64,000 nt of DNA from Eretmocerus hayati (Eukaryota > Arthropoda > Insecta > Hymenoptera > Aphelinidae): positions 88,695,282 through 88,759,281 of the forward strand of contig CM056741.1 of assembly GCA_029851415.1 (NCBI GenBank), in the 5' to 3' direction. The position numbers and the translations under genes are program-made. The first letter of the stretch is position 1; the number at the start of each line of letters is the position of its first letter. Positions 1-10,500 of this stretch are shown here, piece by piece. Below the pieces are notes generated by a model. It was given only the letters and a program-made list of their open reading frames with translations. It had not been told where the DNA came from and ran no database searches.

Positions 1-2467
1 GCAAAAACGGCATCTTCGACCACGGTCACATATGCTCCTATCTGGACTGATGTGCACCAATCTGTGTGGAAGTACATCCCGAAGTACCCCCATGTACGTG
101 TGAGAAGTTGCGGGGACGAGCCTCGAGCCAGGATTGAGCTGTAGGTTCTATTTAACGAGTCAAAAATAGGCATTATTTTCGCTATTTGGGCGTACGCGAC
201 CCAAAGCATGATTTTACTTGTTCTGGCTTACAAATGAGATTATGGGCTAGAATGAGGATCCAAACATACTTTTCCGATTCAAAATGGCCATCTGAACACA
301 AATCTGAGGTCAGTCCAGCTCTAGAACGTCGTCTAATGCTTCAACGGTGTCCAAACCCGTCAACAGAGTCTAAAGTCATTTGGGACAGAGAGATAATTTC
401 ATAGAGCAGAACTGACTGCGGAACTGCGGACTGCGGTTGTCAGGCTGACTTATTCGTCTGGGACAATTTCTTTCTGACAAGTATCAGTTTTAACGAGAGA
501 AATGCGCCCAAGTACGTTGGAAAATATTTCTGTTGGAACTACGATTTTTCTCATATAGACTGGAAAGGGCCTGAAATGGCCCTTCCATAGGCCCTAGGGC
601 CTACAGGGAGGGCCGAAAGAATCTGGGAAAATTTTTTTCGCACTACTTAAATATAGTACTGATGACAGGAAAAAAATTCTGCGGATTGTTCCAAGACCCC
701 CTTGGTGACGGTTTTGTCCAGCTTGCTCCAGAATGACTCATATATAAGTATACTGTGCGCCTGAGATGAGTTTATGAGTCGACAAGTAGCGACGGCGGGC
801 AGCCGGGATAAAATTTTTAGAAATCCCTGCCACTACGAAACGACTGGATGGAATGATTCGGAAATTTTTATACACATTCTCAAATCGCAGTGCTTCCATA
901 CAGTTGAGAGTTTGCGATGGGAAAGAATACTGCGGAAATTAGAATATTCATGGTCATTGGTACATTTTTACGGGTAAAAGTCCACTATTATCCTCTCCCA
1001 GGATGTGGTACAGCTCTAACATCAGTTGTTGAAGCTTATTGTATGCTGCCAGTCAGATATCACGAGGGTATCACCACGTGCATTCTCAGTTCATGCGAGC
1101 CTCGATCGGAGCACCAGAAAACACGCATTATTAAGCCGAAACCTCACTGTATGGCGCACAAGTGACTACTTATTGCGCGAGCTCGATTTAGTAACGCGGC
1201 TCGATATGCCACACACATCAATATAATGTGATTCGTAAATCATACATTGAGCTCATTCCAAGCGTACAGTATACTTATATATACTCGCTCTCGTATGTCT
1301 GTTCGATTCTGCTGTGAGCTGCCCCCTCTCCTTCAACTCCGTCTCTCCTGCCTCGCTGGCTCGGCTTTCCACGTCACGTGGAACTGCGATCCACCTACTA
1401 TGAAATACCATCGCACGATCCCGCGGGAAAATGCATAACCGCGGCCGGCGGGAGGTACTTTTTCGCCCCAACTTTCTTTCGTGTGATGAATTCAAGGAGG
1501 TGCACAATGATCACGGAGAGAGGATTGGTGACACTCTTCTGTTTGCATCATTTGGGTTTGACTTCTGGTTTTGATTTGAACCCAAGTCGTATCTATTTCA
1601 ATGAGCTTCTGACCACTCACTTCTTCGGAGATACCTTCCAATAGAAACCCTTTTAGATTACGATTCGGCTCCAAAAACGGCACACTAGACTCTTTATTGC
1701 GGTATGCCGGCAGATTTTTGGCGGAAAAATCTTGTAGGTCACGGAAACACGTCGATTGACGACTCGATTCTTGTTGCAAATTTTGGCTCTCTCGATGCGT
1801 GCTTATAAGGAAATCCGACGGAGTTTGTGAAAAAAACTTGCTGTTGCTCATTTCGGTGTGGAATGTGTTGAGAATCCGAGCGAGGAGAGGTCAATTGACT
1901 CTGATCGTCAAGGAATGTATGTCCGAAGTTTTGAACATTGCTCTCATATACTTGCACCGGTTCTTTTCCGTGGAGCGAATTTTGAACTGTGGGAAAACTT
2001 TGACGCGTGGGATGAATATCCGTTTGAGGTTGTAAGACTCTGCAAGGAATAAAATTTCCATCTTCGTTTTTCCTGTAACTTTGATCTGTGTAGAATTCTG
2101 ATTTGGGACTATCCTTCAAAAATTTTCACTGATTAGGGGTTAATTTCCGCATCTTAGCTGTGATTCAAAGTCCACGTGACGCACGTGATTCTGCGGTGTA
2201 TGAAACTGGCTCGTTTTTGTCATATTTCTATCTTTCGGGTTGCTGATATCATTCGCATCAGTTCCCCGAACTTTATCCGTCATACTTCGATCAAAGATGT
2301 TGTTCCCTAGGTCATAGTGAACATTATTGCTCATATTCTGGCTTTGATCGGACATTTCTGTGAGACTACCGGTTTTATTTGCGAAGTGGCAGTTTCAGTT
2401 GATGATTCACTAATTTTTGATCTATTTCAAATTTCAGTTCTGAACTTCGCTTCGGGATAGGGTATGG
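1..2467. other. Host flank left of the Polinton
   Basis: No gene is recognised firmly here. Positions 540-610 hold short GC-rich inverted repeats built on GGCCCT/AGGGCC. Around 1360-1450 the sequence is CpG-rich. A possible decayed coding segment on the minus strand (1492-2355) is listed separately. The sequence meets the Polinton terminus at 2467/2468. Confidence 0.5.
1492..2355 (-). pseudogene. Possible decayed or multi-exon coding segment, unidentified
   Basis: Three minus-strand open frames follow one another (2355-2140, 2119-1739, 1851-1492) in different phases. All are hydrophilic and rich in Ser, Gln, Asn and Arg. If it is one coding unit it needs two phase changes, by frameshift or by short introns I could not place. 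I recognise no domain. Chance open frames are an equally good explanation; the segment is listed because three successive frames run the same way. Confidence 0.2.
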
Positions 2468-3842
2468 AGTACGTCCATGTCGAATTCAAACGGTTTCTGC
2501 AACTAATGTTTTAAAATTCCCATACCATCTTTTTCGACATGGGGTATCGAAATAAGATATTTCCTATAGTTTGTATGTCCAAAAAAATTTTTTTCGTCCC
2601 AAATAGGCCTACAAGAGTAATTTTACCGAAAAATCAAGAATTGAGACTATCCTACCGTATTTTGCTCGCAACTTTTGATTGCTTTGACCAATTTCGATTT
2701 TCCAAAAAACGATCGAAAGGTGACTTCAAAAGCTATCGATTGACCACTGGTGAAACCTCTTCCAGTCGTTTTTCGAACATCCGAAAGCTGAGCTACTAAA
2801 AAATCACGGTTTGGCTCATAACTTCTTTGACATATATTTTGATTCTCTTTTATTCCATTCTTTTTCGATTTGTGTAGTGATGAACTACCTGCAGAAGAAT
2901 TTTCAGCCATCGTTTTTACTCTTAGGGCCTCCTAGAGCTGTTTGAGTGCGCAAAACCATCTTGAAAACTCGAAAAATGCGTCTTTACCTCGTTCAACTTC
3001 CTCGGGGGACCTCGCAACTAATTCCATTGTGTTTGCCAGACTGTTTCACCTTAGGAATGATTGTTTTGAGTATTTCATTTCAGTGTAATAGATGCTCAGA
3101 TTCATAGAAATTTATTTCAAAAGCAAATTTTTATTCAATAATTAGCATCTTGTGCGCATGCGTTGTTCTTTACGTCTTTGAGAATTTTCCCAATCAATAG
3201 CCGGTTCAATTTTCTTCAAAAAAACTTCGTGTTGAAGTCAATTTCATGCAGTAGAACCGGAGCTACAGCTGTCAAAATGAAAAAAAATGACTTAGGTATC
3301 AAATCCGTGAGCCTAGAGAAAGATTGTCGGTCTCACCTGCCGGTTGAAGCGTGTATTCCCGCTTCTACTCCATCGAATTCACTTCACCAAGGGGTCATTT
3401 TGAAGGAAATTGAGTCAGCTACCGATCTGAATTGTTTTTGAAGGGCCAAAATCATTTGCATGCACAAGAAATTCGAATCTAACGAATCATTGACAGCAAT
3501 CCTTTCCGACTCTGATCAGGCGATTGTGAAGTTTCTGCGCAGGCAAATGACTCTGGTGCTTCAAAAACGATTTAGATTGGTAGCTAACTCAATTTCCTTC
3601 AAAATGACCCGTTGCTGAAGTTAATTTGATGGAATAGGAGCGGAAATACACGCCTCAACCCTCAGGCAAGACCGACAATCTTTTTCCAGGCTCACGGATT
3701 TGATACCTAAGACATTTCTCTTTATTTTGACAGCTGTAGCTCCGGTTCTACTGGATGAAATTGACTGCAGCAAGAGGTGTTCTTGAAGGAAATCGAACCA
3801 GAGTAGTTGAGGGGTCACTATGGGCCGTCAAAACATGACCTC
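2468..3842. repeat. Left terminal inverted repeat of the Polinton
   Basis: This arm is the inverted counterpart of 20483-22518. The match runs from the terminus AGTACGTCC inward to gacctc at 3837-3842. A palindromic insertion (about 3203-3808) interrupts it, leaving roughly 770 bp of true repeat. Reading the outer 300 bp against the right arm gives roughly 15 % mismatches plus small gaps. No convincing gene lies in it; open frames here are short and not conserved between the arms. Confidence 0.88.
3203..3808. mobile_element. Palindromic (foldback-like) insertion in the left repeat
   Basis: Two arms of about 250 bp (from about 3203 and up to about 3808) are inverted copies of each other around a short spacer near 3480-3540. 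For example, gctccggttctac at 3735-3751 answers gtagaaccggagc at 3249-3262. The right Polinton arm lacks the block: its sequence jumps directly between the flanks found here at 3202 and 3808. So the block arrived in the left arm alone. There is no coding capacity. The family is unknown, and a clean target duplication is not visible. Confidence 0.7.
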
Positions 3843-3950
3843 TGACGAACTCGCATGACTCATATTCTCAGCCGAGCTCTTTTCGTGAGATCGGGAGAAT
3901 ATCAGTCACGAGTCACAAAGATCATGTTATACGGCTCATAGTGACCCCCG
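3813..3950. other. Imperfect hairpin at the inner edge of the left repeat
   Basis: The block ggggtcactatgggccgt at about 3810-3828 is answered by acggctcatagtgaccccc at about 3930-3949, which could form a stem of about 25 bp around a 90-nt loop. The loop contains a second short inverted pair (attctc/gagaat). The sequence lies exactly where the terminal repeat stops matching the right arm. Confidence 0.5.
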
Positions 3951-4018
3951 TTTTAGGATATTAATTGATAACGTGCGTACCATGGGAACTCTCTCTCTCG
4001 CTCCCCGCGCTATCTCTC

Positions 4019-4181
<163 letters not shown>

Positions 4182-4365
4182 TTCTGGCGCGCTTTATCCT
4201 GACTACGCGCTTTTCTTGAGTCGGATATATTATTGTCAGAACGATATTTTTGCGATCCTTCTGACTGCATGCTCTATTTCCATCATTGGATGCATGCAGA
4301 TCAGATTCCGCGCTCATCGCCAAGGCATTTAAAGAGTACGTAACACATTGTACTCACCGTAAGTA

Positions 4366-4788
4366 TTATTGCCTTTGCTTTTTGCAGAGAGGCAACGTCT
4401 CGACGAATGAATCAAACTCCTCTTTATGAAGGAGAGAGTCTTCAATTTCACATTTTTTAAAGCCGCACAAAAATGTTTTGCTTATAAAATCTTGGAACTT
4501 ATCACACCAAATTTCGGATTTGCAAATATCTTCTGAAGAAAATCCACGATCCGGTTCCTTACACTTTTTTACGAAATCACTTAATTTTTGCTTATGATCG
4601 AATAGAATAGTCATGTCACTCTTCTTATAACTATAAGACTTCGTACACATCACAGCTTTTCTGAATGCAGACGAGTGCACTAAACCACACGAACTTTCTT
4701 TGACTAAACTACGGATATTATTGTTATACACACCTTTTTCGCCAGCCATCATCTTTTTGAATGCGGCTTTTTTAGTGATGTACCGCAT
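4366..4788 (-). CDS. Hypothetical Polinton accessory protein, 140 aa
   Basis: This is the last gene of a leftward cluster of three inside the Polinton. The predicted protein is basic and lysine-rich with seven cysteines; four (CKSEIWC, CGFKKC) sit in the C-terminal half, about residues 90-115, suggesting but not proving a metal site. I recognise no family. The frame is open for nine codons upstream, but the first ATG is at 4788 because the codon at 4794 is GTG. It is in the same orientation as the two paralogs to its right, separated by about 34 bp, so they may share a transcript. It is listed as a real gene because of its position and composition; there is no homolog inside the window. Confidence 0.5.
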   Translation of the reverse strand: MRYITKKAAFKKMMAGEKGVYNNNIRSLVKESSCGLVHSSAFRKAVMCTKSYSYKKSDMTILFDHKQKLSDFVKKCKEPDRGFSSEDICKSEIWCDKFQDFISKTFLCGFKKCEIEDSLLHKEEFDSFVETLPLCKKQRQ

Positions 4789-4822
4789 TTTCACTCGGTT
4801 TTCATGAATTAGACTAAATTAA

Positions 4823-5254
4823 TCAATCGAAAAACATGGAACGGTGGCGCCGTCTACGCTCTTCCGCCACTAAATTGGATTCATAAACGATCCTTAAGAT
4901 CGAACCATTGACGTGGATGGCTACGAAGATAGGATCTGCCCGTCTCGGGTAACGAAGAGGCTGATAACAGTCGAAAGTTGCCGTCCACGTCTGGGACGGA
5001 GGATATCTGTCACGAGCTTGTTCCAAGCAAATGAATCGGCGATAATTATAAACACGCCAATGACTTTTCCACAAAACTAGTTCAAGTAAAGCAGTCGCCT
5101 CACCTATCACAATCGGATACGAGCGCTTTCGATGAAATCTTTTTATGAGTCTTTCTATCGGTGACCAGTCCCTCTCGTTGGTCTCGCCTGGTAGATTCGA
5201 GGATTCTGGCGAAGATACTTCACCTGTTGGTGCGTCTTGAGGCTCGGGGAGCAT
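4823..5254 (-). CDS. Polinton accessory protein, paralog A, 143 aa
   Basis: The start is placed at 5254 (MLPEPQ) because the paralog at 5363-5854 has MLPRDF at the equivalent site, and both are followed upstream by the same ggggagcat context on the plus strand; the longer frame to 5263 begins with GTG. Shared blocks with the paralog are a Leu-rich stretch before W..(H/Y)(W/Y)R(V/I)Y, then C.E.AR..Y, an FVAI strand near residue 105 and a final basic tail. These conserved blocks in two diverged copies are the main evidence that both are translated. No known family is recognised. A TATA-like element lies about 36 bp upstream. Function is unknown; leftward accessory genes near one Polinton end often vary between elements. 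Confidence 0.65.
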   Translation of the reverse strand: MLPEPQDAPTGEVSSPESSNLPGETNERDWSPIERLIKRFHRKRSYPIVIGEATALLELVLWKSHWRVYNYRRFICLEQARDRYPPSQTWTATFDCYQPLRYPRRADPIFVAIHVNGSILRIVYESNLVAEERRRRHRSMFFD

Positions 5255-5289
5255 CTTGAACACACATCACATTTCGATGGACGCACACA

Positions 5290-5298
5290 CACTATATA
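5290..5298 (-). promoter_or_regulatory. TATA-like box for the leftward gene
   Basis: Read on the minus strand the site is CTATATAGT, about 36 bp before the ATG at 5254. It sits in the gap between the two paralogous genes, so the left copy may have its own promoter. No initiator could be placed. Confidence 0.4.
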
Positions 5299-5330
5299 GA
5301 TTGTATTCACGATTGTTTGTTTTTCTGCAA

Positions 5331-5368
5331 AATTCACTCCGCACTAGGAAATTCACTCCGCACTAGGA
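5331..5368. repeat. Tandem 19-bp duplication
   Basis: AATTCACTCCGCACTAGGA occurs twice in direct succession (5331-5349, 5350-5368). The second copy carries the stop codon of the right paralog (5363-5365, minus strand), so the duplication overlaps the 3' end of that gene. Confidence 0.9.
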
Positions 5369-5854
5369 AAACCGCATACTAGTTGAGAGCAAACTTTCTG
5401 CGGCTGACAGTGGATATCTTACGATAAACTCGTAAGATTTATCCTCGAAAATATATATGGCGACAAACTTTGGCGCTATATTAGGCTTCAATGACCACGA
5501 CGTTGTGCCGGCGTACCTATTTCGAGGTGCGGGTGTTAAACCGTATTTCCTCCAAGCTCTTTCACGCGAACAAGTGACACTTCTGTAAATCCTGTAATAA
5601 GTTGGCCAGCACAAAAGTTCGACGAGCACTGATGGACAGCTATGCCAATGAAACGGCCACTCAATGATTTGCAACCGCATAGACAAGAGGAGCCGATCTT
5701 CTTCACTCAGAGTGTCCAAAAAATTTACAGCCCTTATCAAACCAGCTGCCGAGCGTAGGCGAGGATCAGGGTGTACGGATCTTTCGACCTCGTCGACCTC
5801 GCTTTGAGAAGAGATCTCTCGCGACTCCTGGAGTCCGAAATCGCGGGGGAGCAT
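5363..5854 (-). CDS. Polinton accessory protein, paralog B, 163 aa
   Basis: A diverged tandem copy of the gene at 4823-5254. The frame is open to ATG codons at 5908 and 5911, but the start is set at 5854 (MLPRDFG) by comparison with the paralog. Conserved landmarks are a hydrophobic stretch with a W..YYRIYR block near residue 95, CSRERA..KYG, KFVAIYIFE near residue 135, and a short tail ending RFS where the paralog ends FFD. Copy B is about 20 residues longer in the N-terminal half and contains EVDEVERSVH. No known domain is recognised. The pair most likely arose by tandem duplication inside the Polinton and then diverged. Possible roles (host interaction, DNA binding) are guesses without support. 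Confidence 0.65.
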   Translation of the reverse strand: MLPRDFGLQESREISSQSEVDEVERSVHPDPRLRSAAGLIRAVNFLDTLSEEDRLLLSMRLQIIEWPFHWHSCPSVLVELLCWPTYYRIYRSVTCSRERAWRKYGLTPAPRNRYAGTTSWSLKPNIAPKFVAIYIFEDKSYEFIVRYPLSAAESLLSTSMRFS

Positions 5855-5911
5855 CCCGTGAAGTACTTTTCGCGATCGCGATGTGATGAAGACTGATCTG
5901 GTGACCATCAT

Positions 5912-6630
5912 CCGTCACCATGCAGGGACGAATTTTTCTAGGTGGGGAAGTACTGTCTCAAGGAGTGAGAAGCTCAAGAGTAACTAAATATCCGTGTCTG
6001 GATACACACCAAAACAGCTAAATGGACACATTTCAATCTGAAGTTTATGAAGCTGCGTACTTTAGAGATGAGCCTCACACATCGGCTTGTAACGCATGTC
6101 CTTATCTAAACAGAACATAATCCGACTCCCTCGTGATTCAGTTCGTTTTCGCGGTTGCACATTTTTCTCCGTAACACGTTTTATTCTTTATCTCGATTCG
6201 GATCATCTGACGTCTGATTTTTACCAGAACATTAGTGACGAGCACTCTCTATTCGATGAGTTTCGAGCATAGTCATTTCGACGATGCGAGATTCCAACGA
6301 TCAACATGATATAAAGTTTTGAAAGCAGACGAATTCCATCGCGATGGAATCTAACGTTTCTGTGAATTTCTTGCAGAACTTCGAAACAAGATATCGCTGA
6401 CGTCTCAATCACGAGGTATCATTGTATGAGTGTAGAAATAAGAGCAATTAAAACTGCTGAAACATGCTCAATTTTTAAGCACTCAATCTCGTCAAACATA
6501 ATAATTGAATGATCTGCCCTGTCGTCGACTCAGTCAGAAAGTATGCTCTGAAATTATAGATACTTTAATAATGGAGAGATGTCCCACTCTCGATCATTCC
6601 CACCACAGTCAGCACCACTCGACCAGGGGT
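5912..6630. other. Spacer between divergent gene blocks
   Basis: About 720 bp between the leftward accessory cluster and the rightward core genes. It must hold the start sites of the leftward unit. Only short open frames occur and none resembles a Polinton gene. The sequence is AT-rich, with no obvious TATA box for the leftward genes. Confidence 0.5.
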
Positions 6631-6784
6631 GTCAAGCGTAGTAGAGTCCCTCCCCTCAAGCCCCTCCAGTCACGTGCAGAGAGCGTCGCGGCTCACGGCG
6701 AAGGAGCCCCTTCCTTGCGACGCCGCGGCGCGCTCTACACATGACTGGAGGGGCTTGAGGGGAAGGACTCTACCACGCTTGACT
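6631..6784. promoter_or_regulatory. Long near-perfect inverted repeat upstream of the core genes
   Basis: The left arm 6631-6685 begins gtcaagcgtagtagagtc and the right arm 6729-6784 ends gactctaccacgcttgac. Over about 55 bp the arms differ at only a handful of positions, and the loop is about 43 bp and GC-rich. The repeat ends 16 bp before a TATA box. It could act as a cruciform, a binding site for a dimeric regulator, or an origin-like structure for the element; none of these is shown. Confidence 0.8.
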
Positions 6785-6800
6785 GCCCTGCACTCGACAG

Positions 6801-6808
6801 TATAAATA
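6801..6808 (+). promoter_or_regulatory. TATA box of the rightward gene block
   Basis: TATAAATA lies 37 bp upstream of the first rightward ATG (6845) and just after the long inverted repeat. It is the best TATA match in the Polinton and the probable start of an early transcript through the polymerase gene. Confidence 0.6.
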
Positions 6809-6844
6809 CCGTTGCTCAGATGTGATTTCAGTTATATCCGAAAG

Positions 6845-7564
6845 ATGGATCAATCAGTGCCTCGTAAACTTCTCGTGAATATAATTAGATGTCTTCTTCG
6901 TTACGTTTGGATACACGATACTCATATTAGAACCATGTGTAGTCTACAATGGTCTGAAAATATAGAAGATCTACCTATCTATAAATTGGTACACTTATTC
7001 TCGTTCTTACTGCTGCACTGTAGTTTCGAGACCATCGACCATCTTCTGAGTGCTAGACTACTGGATAAGGAAGTATTGCGGCCGGTTGTCACGAAGATCA
7101 TCAAGAAGAAGATCAGCGATCATGATCGATATCTTCATATCAGAGAGTTCATGCAGAAGGATGACAGTAAACACTCTTTGAAGACGGATTTGTTTCAGTG
7201 TATGAACAGTGATCCTATTGGTGATGAGTTCATCATACGTTGCGCATATGGAGATCGTAGTGACCGGTCTCAATATTTGGGAGCAGATGGGTTTACGCCA
7301 TCGACCAGTGGTATGCATAGACGTAGCGATCAAAATCACGCAGCAGTAAGAGTCCAAAGAGGTGGCGGATATAGATCATCACACGATAGTTCGGACTCTT
7401 CGGAAGAGGAGGAGGAGGAGGAGGCGGAGGAGGAGGAAGGAGCTAGGGATTCAAGAACATCATCGTCGTCGTCTTCGTCGTCGTCGTCACAATCTTCGTC
7501 CTCGTCGAGTGGCACAGCTTCTGACGGTGAGTATGCTCAAGATCAGGGCGTTTATTCCCAATAA
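6845..7564 (+). CDS. Polinton protein with acidic and poly-serine tail, 239 aa
   Basis: The first gene of the rightward block. The ATG at 6845 is chosen because the longer frame has only TTG at 6812. Residues 1-130 look helical, with several Leu/Ile/Val-rich segments (around residues 8-20 and 45-60) and a Lys-rich patch. The C-terminal 70 residues are disordered: a Glu run (DSSDSSEEEEEEE), then a Ser run with SSSSQSSSSS, typical casein-kinase-2-like acidic serine tracts. The stop is two bases before the polymerase ATG. No family is recognised; genes just before PolB vary in Polintons. A regulatory or DNA-mimic role would fit the acidic tail, but this is inference. Confidence 0.7.
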   Translation: MDQSVPRKLLVNIIRCLLRYVWIHDTHIRTMCSLQWSENIEDLPIYKLVHLFSFLLLHCSFETIDHLLSARLLDKEVLRPVVTKIIKKKISDHDRYLHIREFMQKDDSKHSLKTDLFQCMNSDPIGDEFIIRCAYGDRSDRSQYLGADGFTPSTSGMHRRSDQNHAAVRVQRGGGYRSSHDSSDSSEEEEEEEAEEEEGARDSRTSSSSSSSSSSQSSSSSSGTASDGEYAQDQGVYSQ

Positions 7565-7566
7565 TC

Positions 7567-10500
7567 ATGGAAATATTTGTTTCAGATGAGCAGGAATCGA
7601 TGTTTGAGGTTGTTGACGAATCGACGAGGCATTATCGGAGATTCGGTATAGAAGGGCGAGAGATCATGATCAGGATGACAGCACCATCAGAAGGGTCTGA
7701 TATATATGAGTGGATTGAGAGAGGGTTTAGAGATCTTCACCGCAACTTGTGCGAACGAGGTGAACCGACAGATTTCATCGGTCTCACCATCAATTCTCAA
7801 CATTTTACTCAGGGACCCTGGTGGATATCCTTCAGGTTGATACAGAATTTTGGTTTCGAAGATCTTTGGGGATTATTTTTTAACGCTGCTCAGAGCTCGA
7901 CAGACTTTGGGGTCGACGATACATTTACAATCAGCTGTAGCATTGTCAGGAATATGGAGGGTCAAGGCAGGGTCCGCCTGACAGAAAAAGATGTAAATAA
8001 GAGGTCAATCTTCACAATTCGTAACGATGATAACCTCTGCTTCGTGAGATCCTTGGTTACGGCCTACGCTCACGCAGTTCGAGGACAAATACGAACGGGC
8101 CAGTTGCACGATTATTGGAACGCTGTGAGAAGGAGCAATGGAACTGTCCAGAAGAGGGCTGTGGATGACTTGCTCCAATTCTCGCGAGTACAAATACCAC
8201 AAAGTGGTTGTGGCATGGAGGAGATCCATCCATTTCAATTATATTTCCTGAACCATGCCACAGCTCTCGTAGTTTATTCGTTCCAAGAATTTGCCCGAGG
8301 AACGCCACCGATTTACGACGGAAGCAGGCTTGTCATGCACTCTCGAGGTAGGGTATTGCACACATTACGAATCATGTATTATGAAAGACACCGTCATTAT
8401 CAGCCTATATTCAATCTAGTCGGAGCTGCGGGTAGCCAAGGGTATTGCATCCCGTGCAATCGAAGTTATAAGAGAGCCTGAGACCACAGATGTAGCAATA
8501 AATGCCCCGCATGTTTTAGTATGCCAATGTGCAGCTTGAACGATCAAAACGTCACCTGTGAGAACTGTTCAAGATACTTTTACGGTCATATTTGCTATGA
8601 AAATCACAAGAAATCAGATTCTTTCAGCAGCCAAGGTAGTGTTTGCGCAAATATCAAAATTTGTCAAAGATGTCTCAAAACGGTGCGCGCAATCGTTCGC
8701 GGGGAACAGCACGTATGCGGCACGTCTTTTTGCGAAATATGCCACAAAAGATTACCACTCGGACATTTTTGTTACATGCAGCCTATTCCATTAAGCCAAG
8801 AAAGGAACCCCTCGATATTTTTATTCTACGATTTCGAAACTCAACAATCGGAGTCTATATTGGAAGATGATCGAAATAAAATCCATGTACCGAATCTGTG
8901 CATTGTTCAACAAGTTTGCGACTATTGCATTGACGAGCCTGGCATGTCTCATTTTTGTGTCATGTGCGGTCGCCAAGAATACACTTTCGATATTGACCCC
9001 GTCAAACAGCTCATTGATTTGGCTCTAGAAAAGAGAAAAGCTTTCAAAAAGACTATAGTCGTTGGACATTTTGCTGGTGCTTTCGATTCACAATTTCTTC
9101 TCAAATATCTTGTCGAAAACAAGAGCGAACGCGTCAAACCAACGGTTATTTTGAGTGGCACAAACATCATTTTGATTGAATACCTTCATGCTGAATTCAT
9201 TGACAGTTTCAATTATTTCCACATGCCTTTATCAAAATTGCCGAAAGCTTACGGTCTACCGAATATTCAGGAAGGTACATTTCCCCATCTCTCCAACATT
9301 CCTGGCAACGAGACTTACAACGACGCTTATCCGAAAAAAGAAATGTATTCGCCAGATTCTATGAGTCGCGAAGAAAGGAAGAAATTCTTGATCTGGTACG
9401 AAGAACGAGTGAAGAACAGAGACTTATTCAATTTTCGCGAGGAAATAGTGAAATACTGCAAGCAAGATGTAACTATTCTAAGGCGCGCTTGTGCGGCTTT
9501 TCGTAAAATATTCATGGAAAGTGGTGTTGATCCATTCGCCGATTGTACAACAATTGCTTCAACGTGTATGCTATTGTACAGGAAAAATTCCCTCAGAGAA
9601 GACACCATTGGGATTATTCCTCCGGGTGGATATAGATTGGCTGACAGGCAATCTATGAAAACCATCCGTTGGCTGCATTGGATGGAAAAGGAAATTTTGA
9701 AACGTAAAATATTGCACGCCGGCCGCGGAAGAGAGAGGCGGCTACCAGAAAGTATGATAGTAGATGGTTTTTGCCCACCCGAGAGTCGTGAAGACGGTAA
9801 CGAAATTGTTCTCCAATTTCATGGATGTTTTCGGCATGGTTGCCCGTTGTGCCACAGAATAAATCGAGACAAAGACTCATCCAACGGTGAAACAATGGAC
9901 GATAGATTCGAAAGTACTTGTGCAATATCTCACCGAATCAAAGCTAACGGTTACAAACTCATCGAGATTTGGGAGTGTGAATATGACAGGGAATACGCGA
10001 GCAGCGAACAATTTCAGAGGTTTGTTGATGCGTGTAGAAGCTTTCTCGAGAACCACACGCCTTTGAATCCTCGCGATGCATTCTTTGGAGGCAGAACAGG
10101 CAACACGCTCGAATATTACGATTGTGGACCAGGGGAAGAAATCAAGTATGTCGACGTGTGTTCCTTGTATCCGTATATATGCAAAAGAGGAAAGTTTCCG
10201 ATCGGTCATCCAAGAATATTTATTGGAGAGGAAGAATGTCAAGAATCCATGGGCGATGATCACGATGTGAGTCGAGTGAACGGTTTGATCAAATGCGCCA
10301 TACTGCCTCCAAGAGATCTGTATCACCCTGTGTTACCGGCGAGATTGCACAATAAGTTACTCTTCCCGCTGTGCCGCTCCTGTGCTGAAGTGTTATCGCA
10401 AGAGGAGTGCTCTCATGACGATGCCAATGAGCGCATCCTGAAAGGGACTTGGGTGTCGAAAGAAGTTAAAAAAGCAGTCGAGCTGGGCTATGATATCCAC

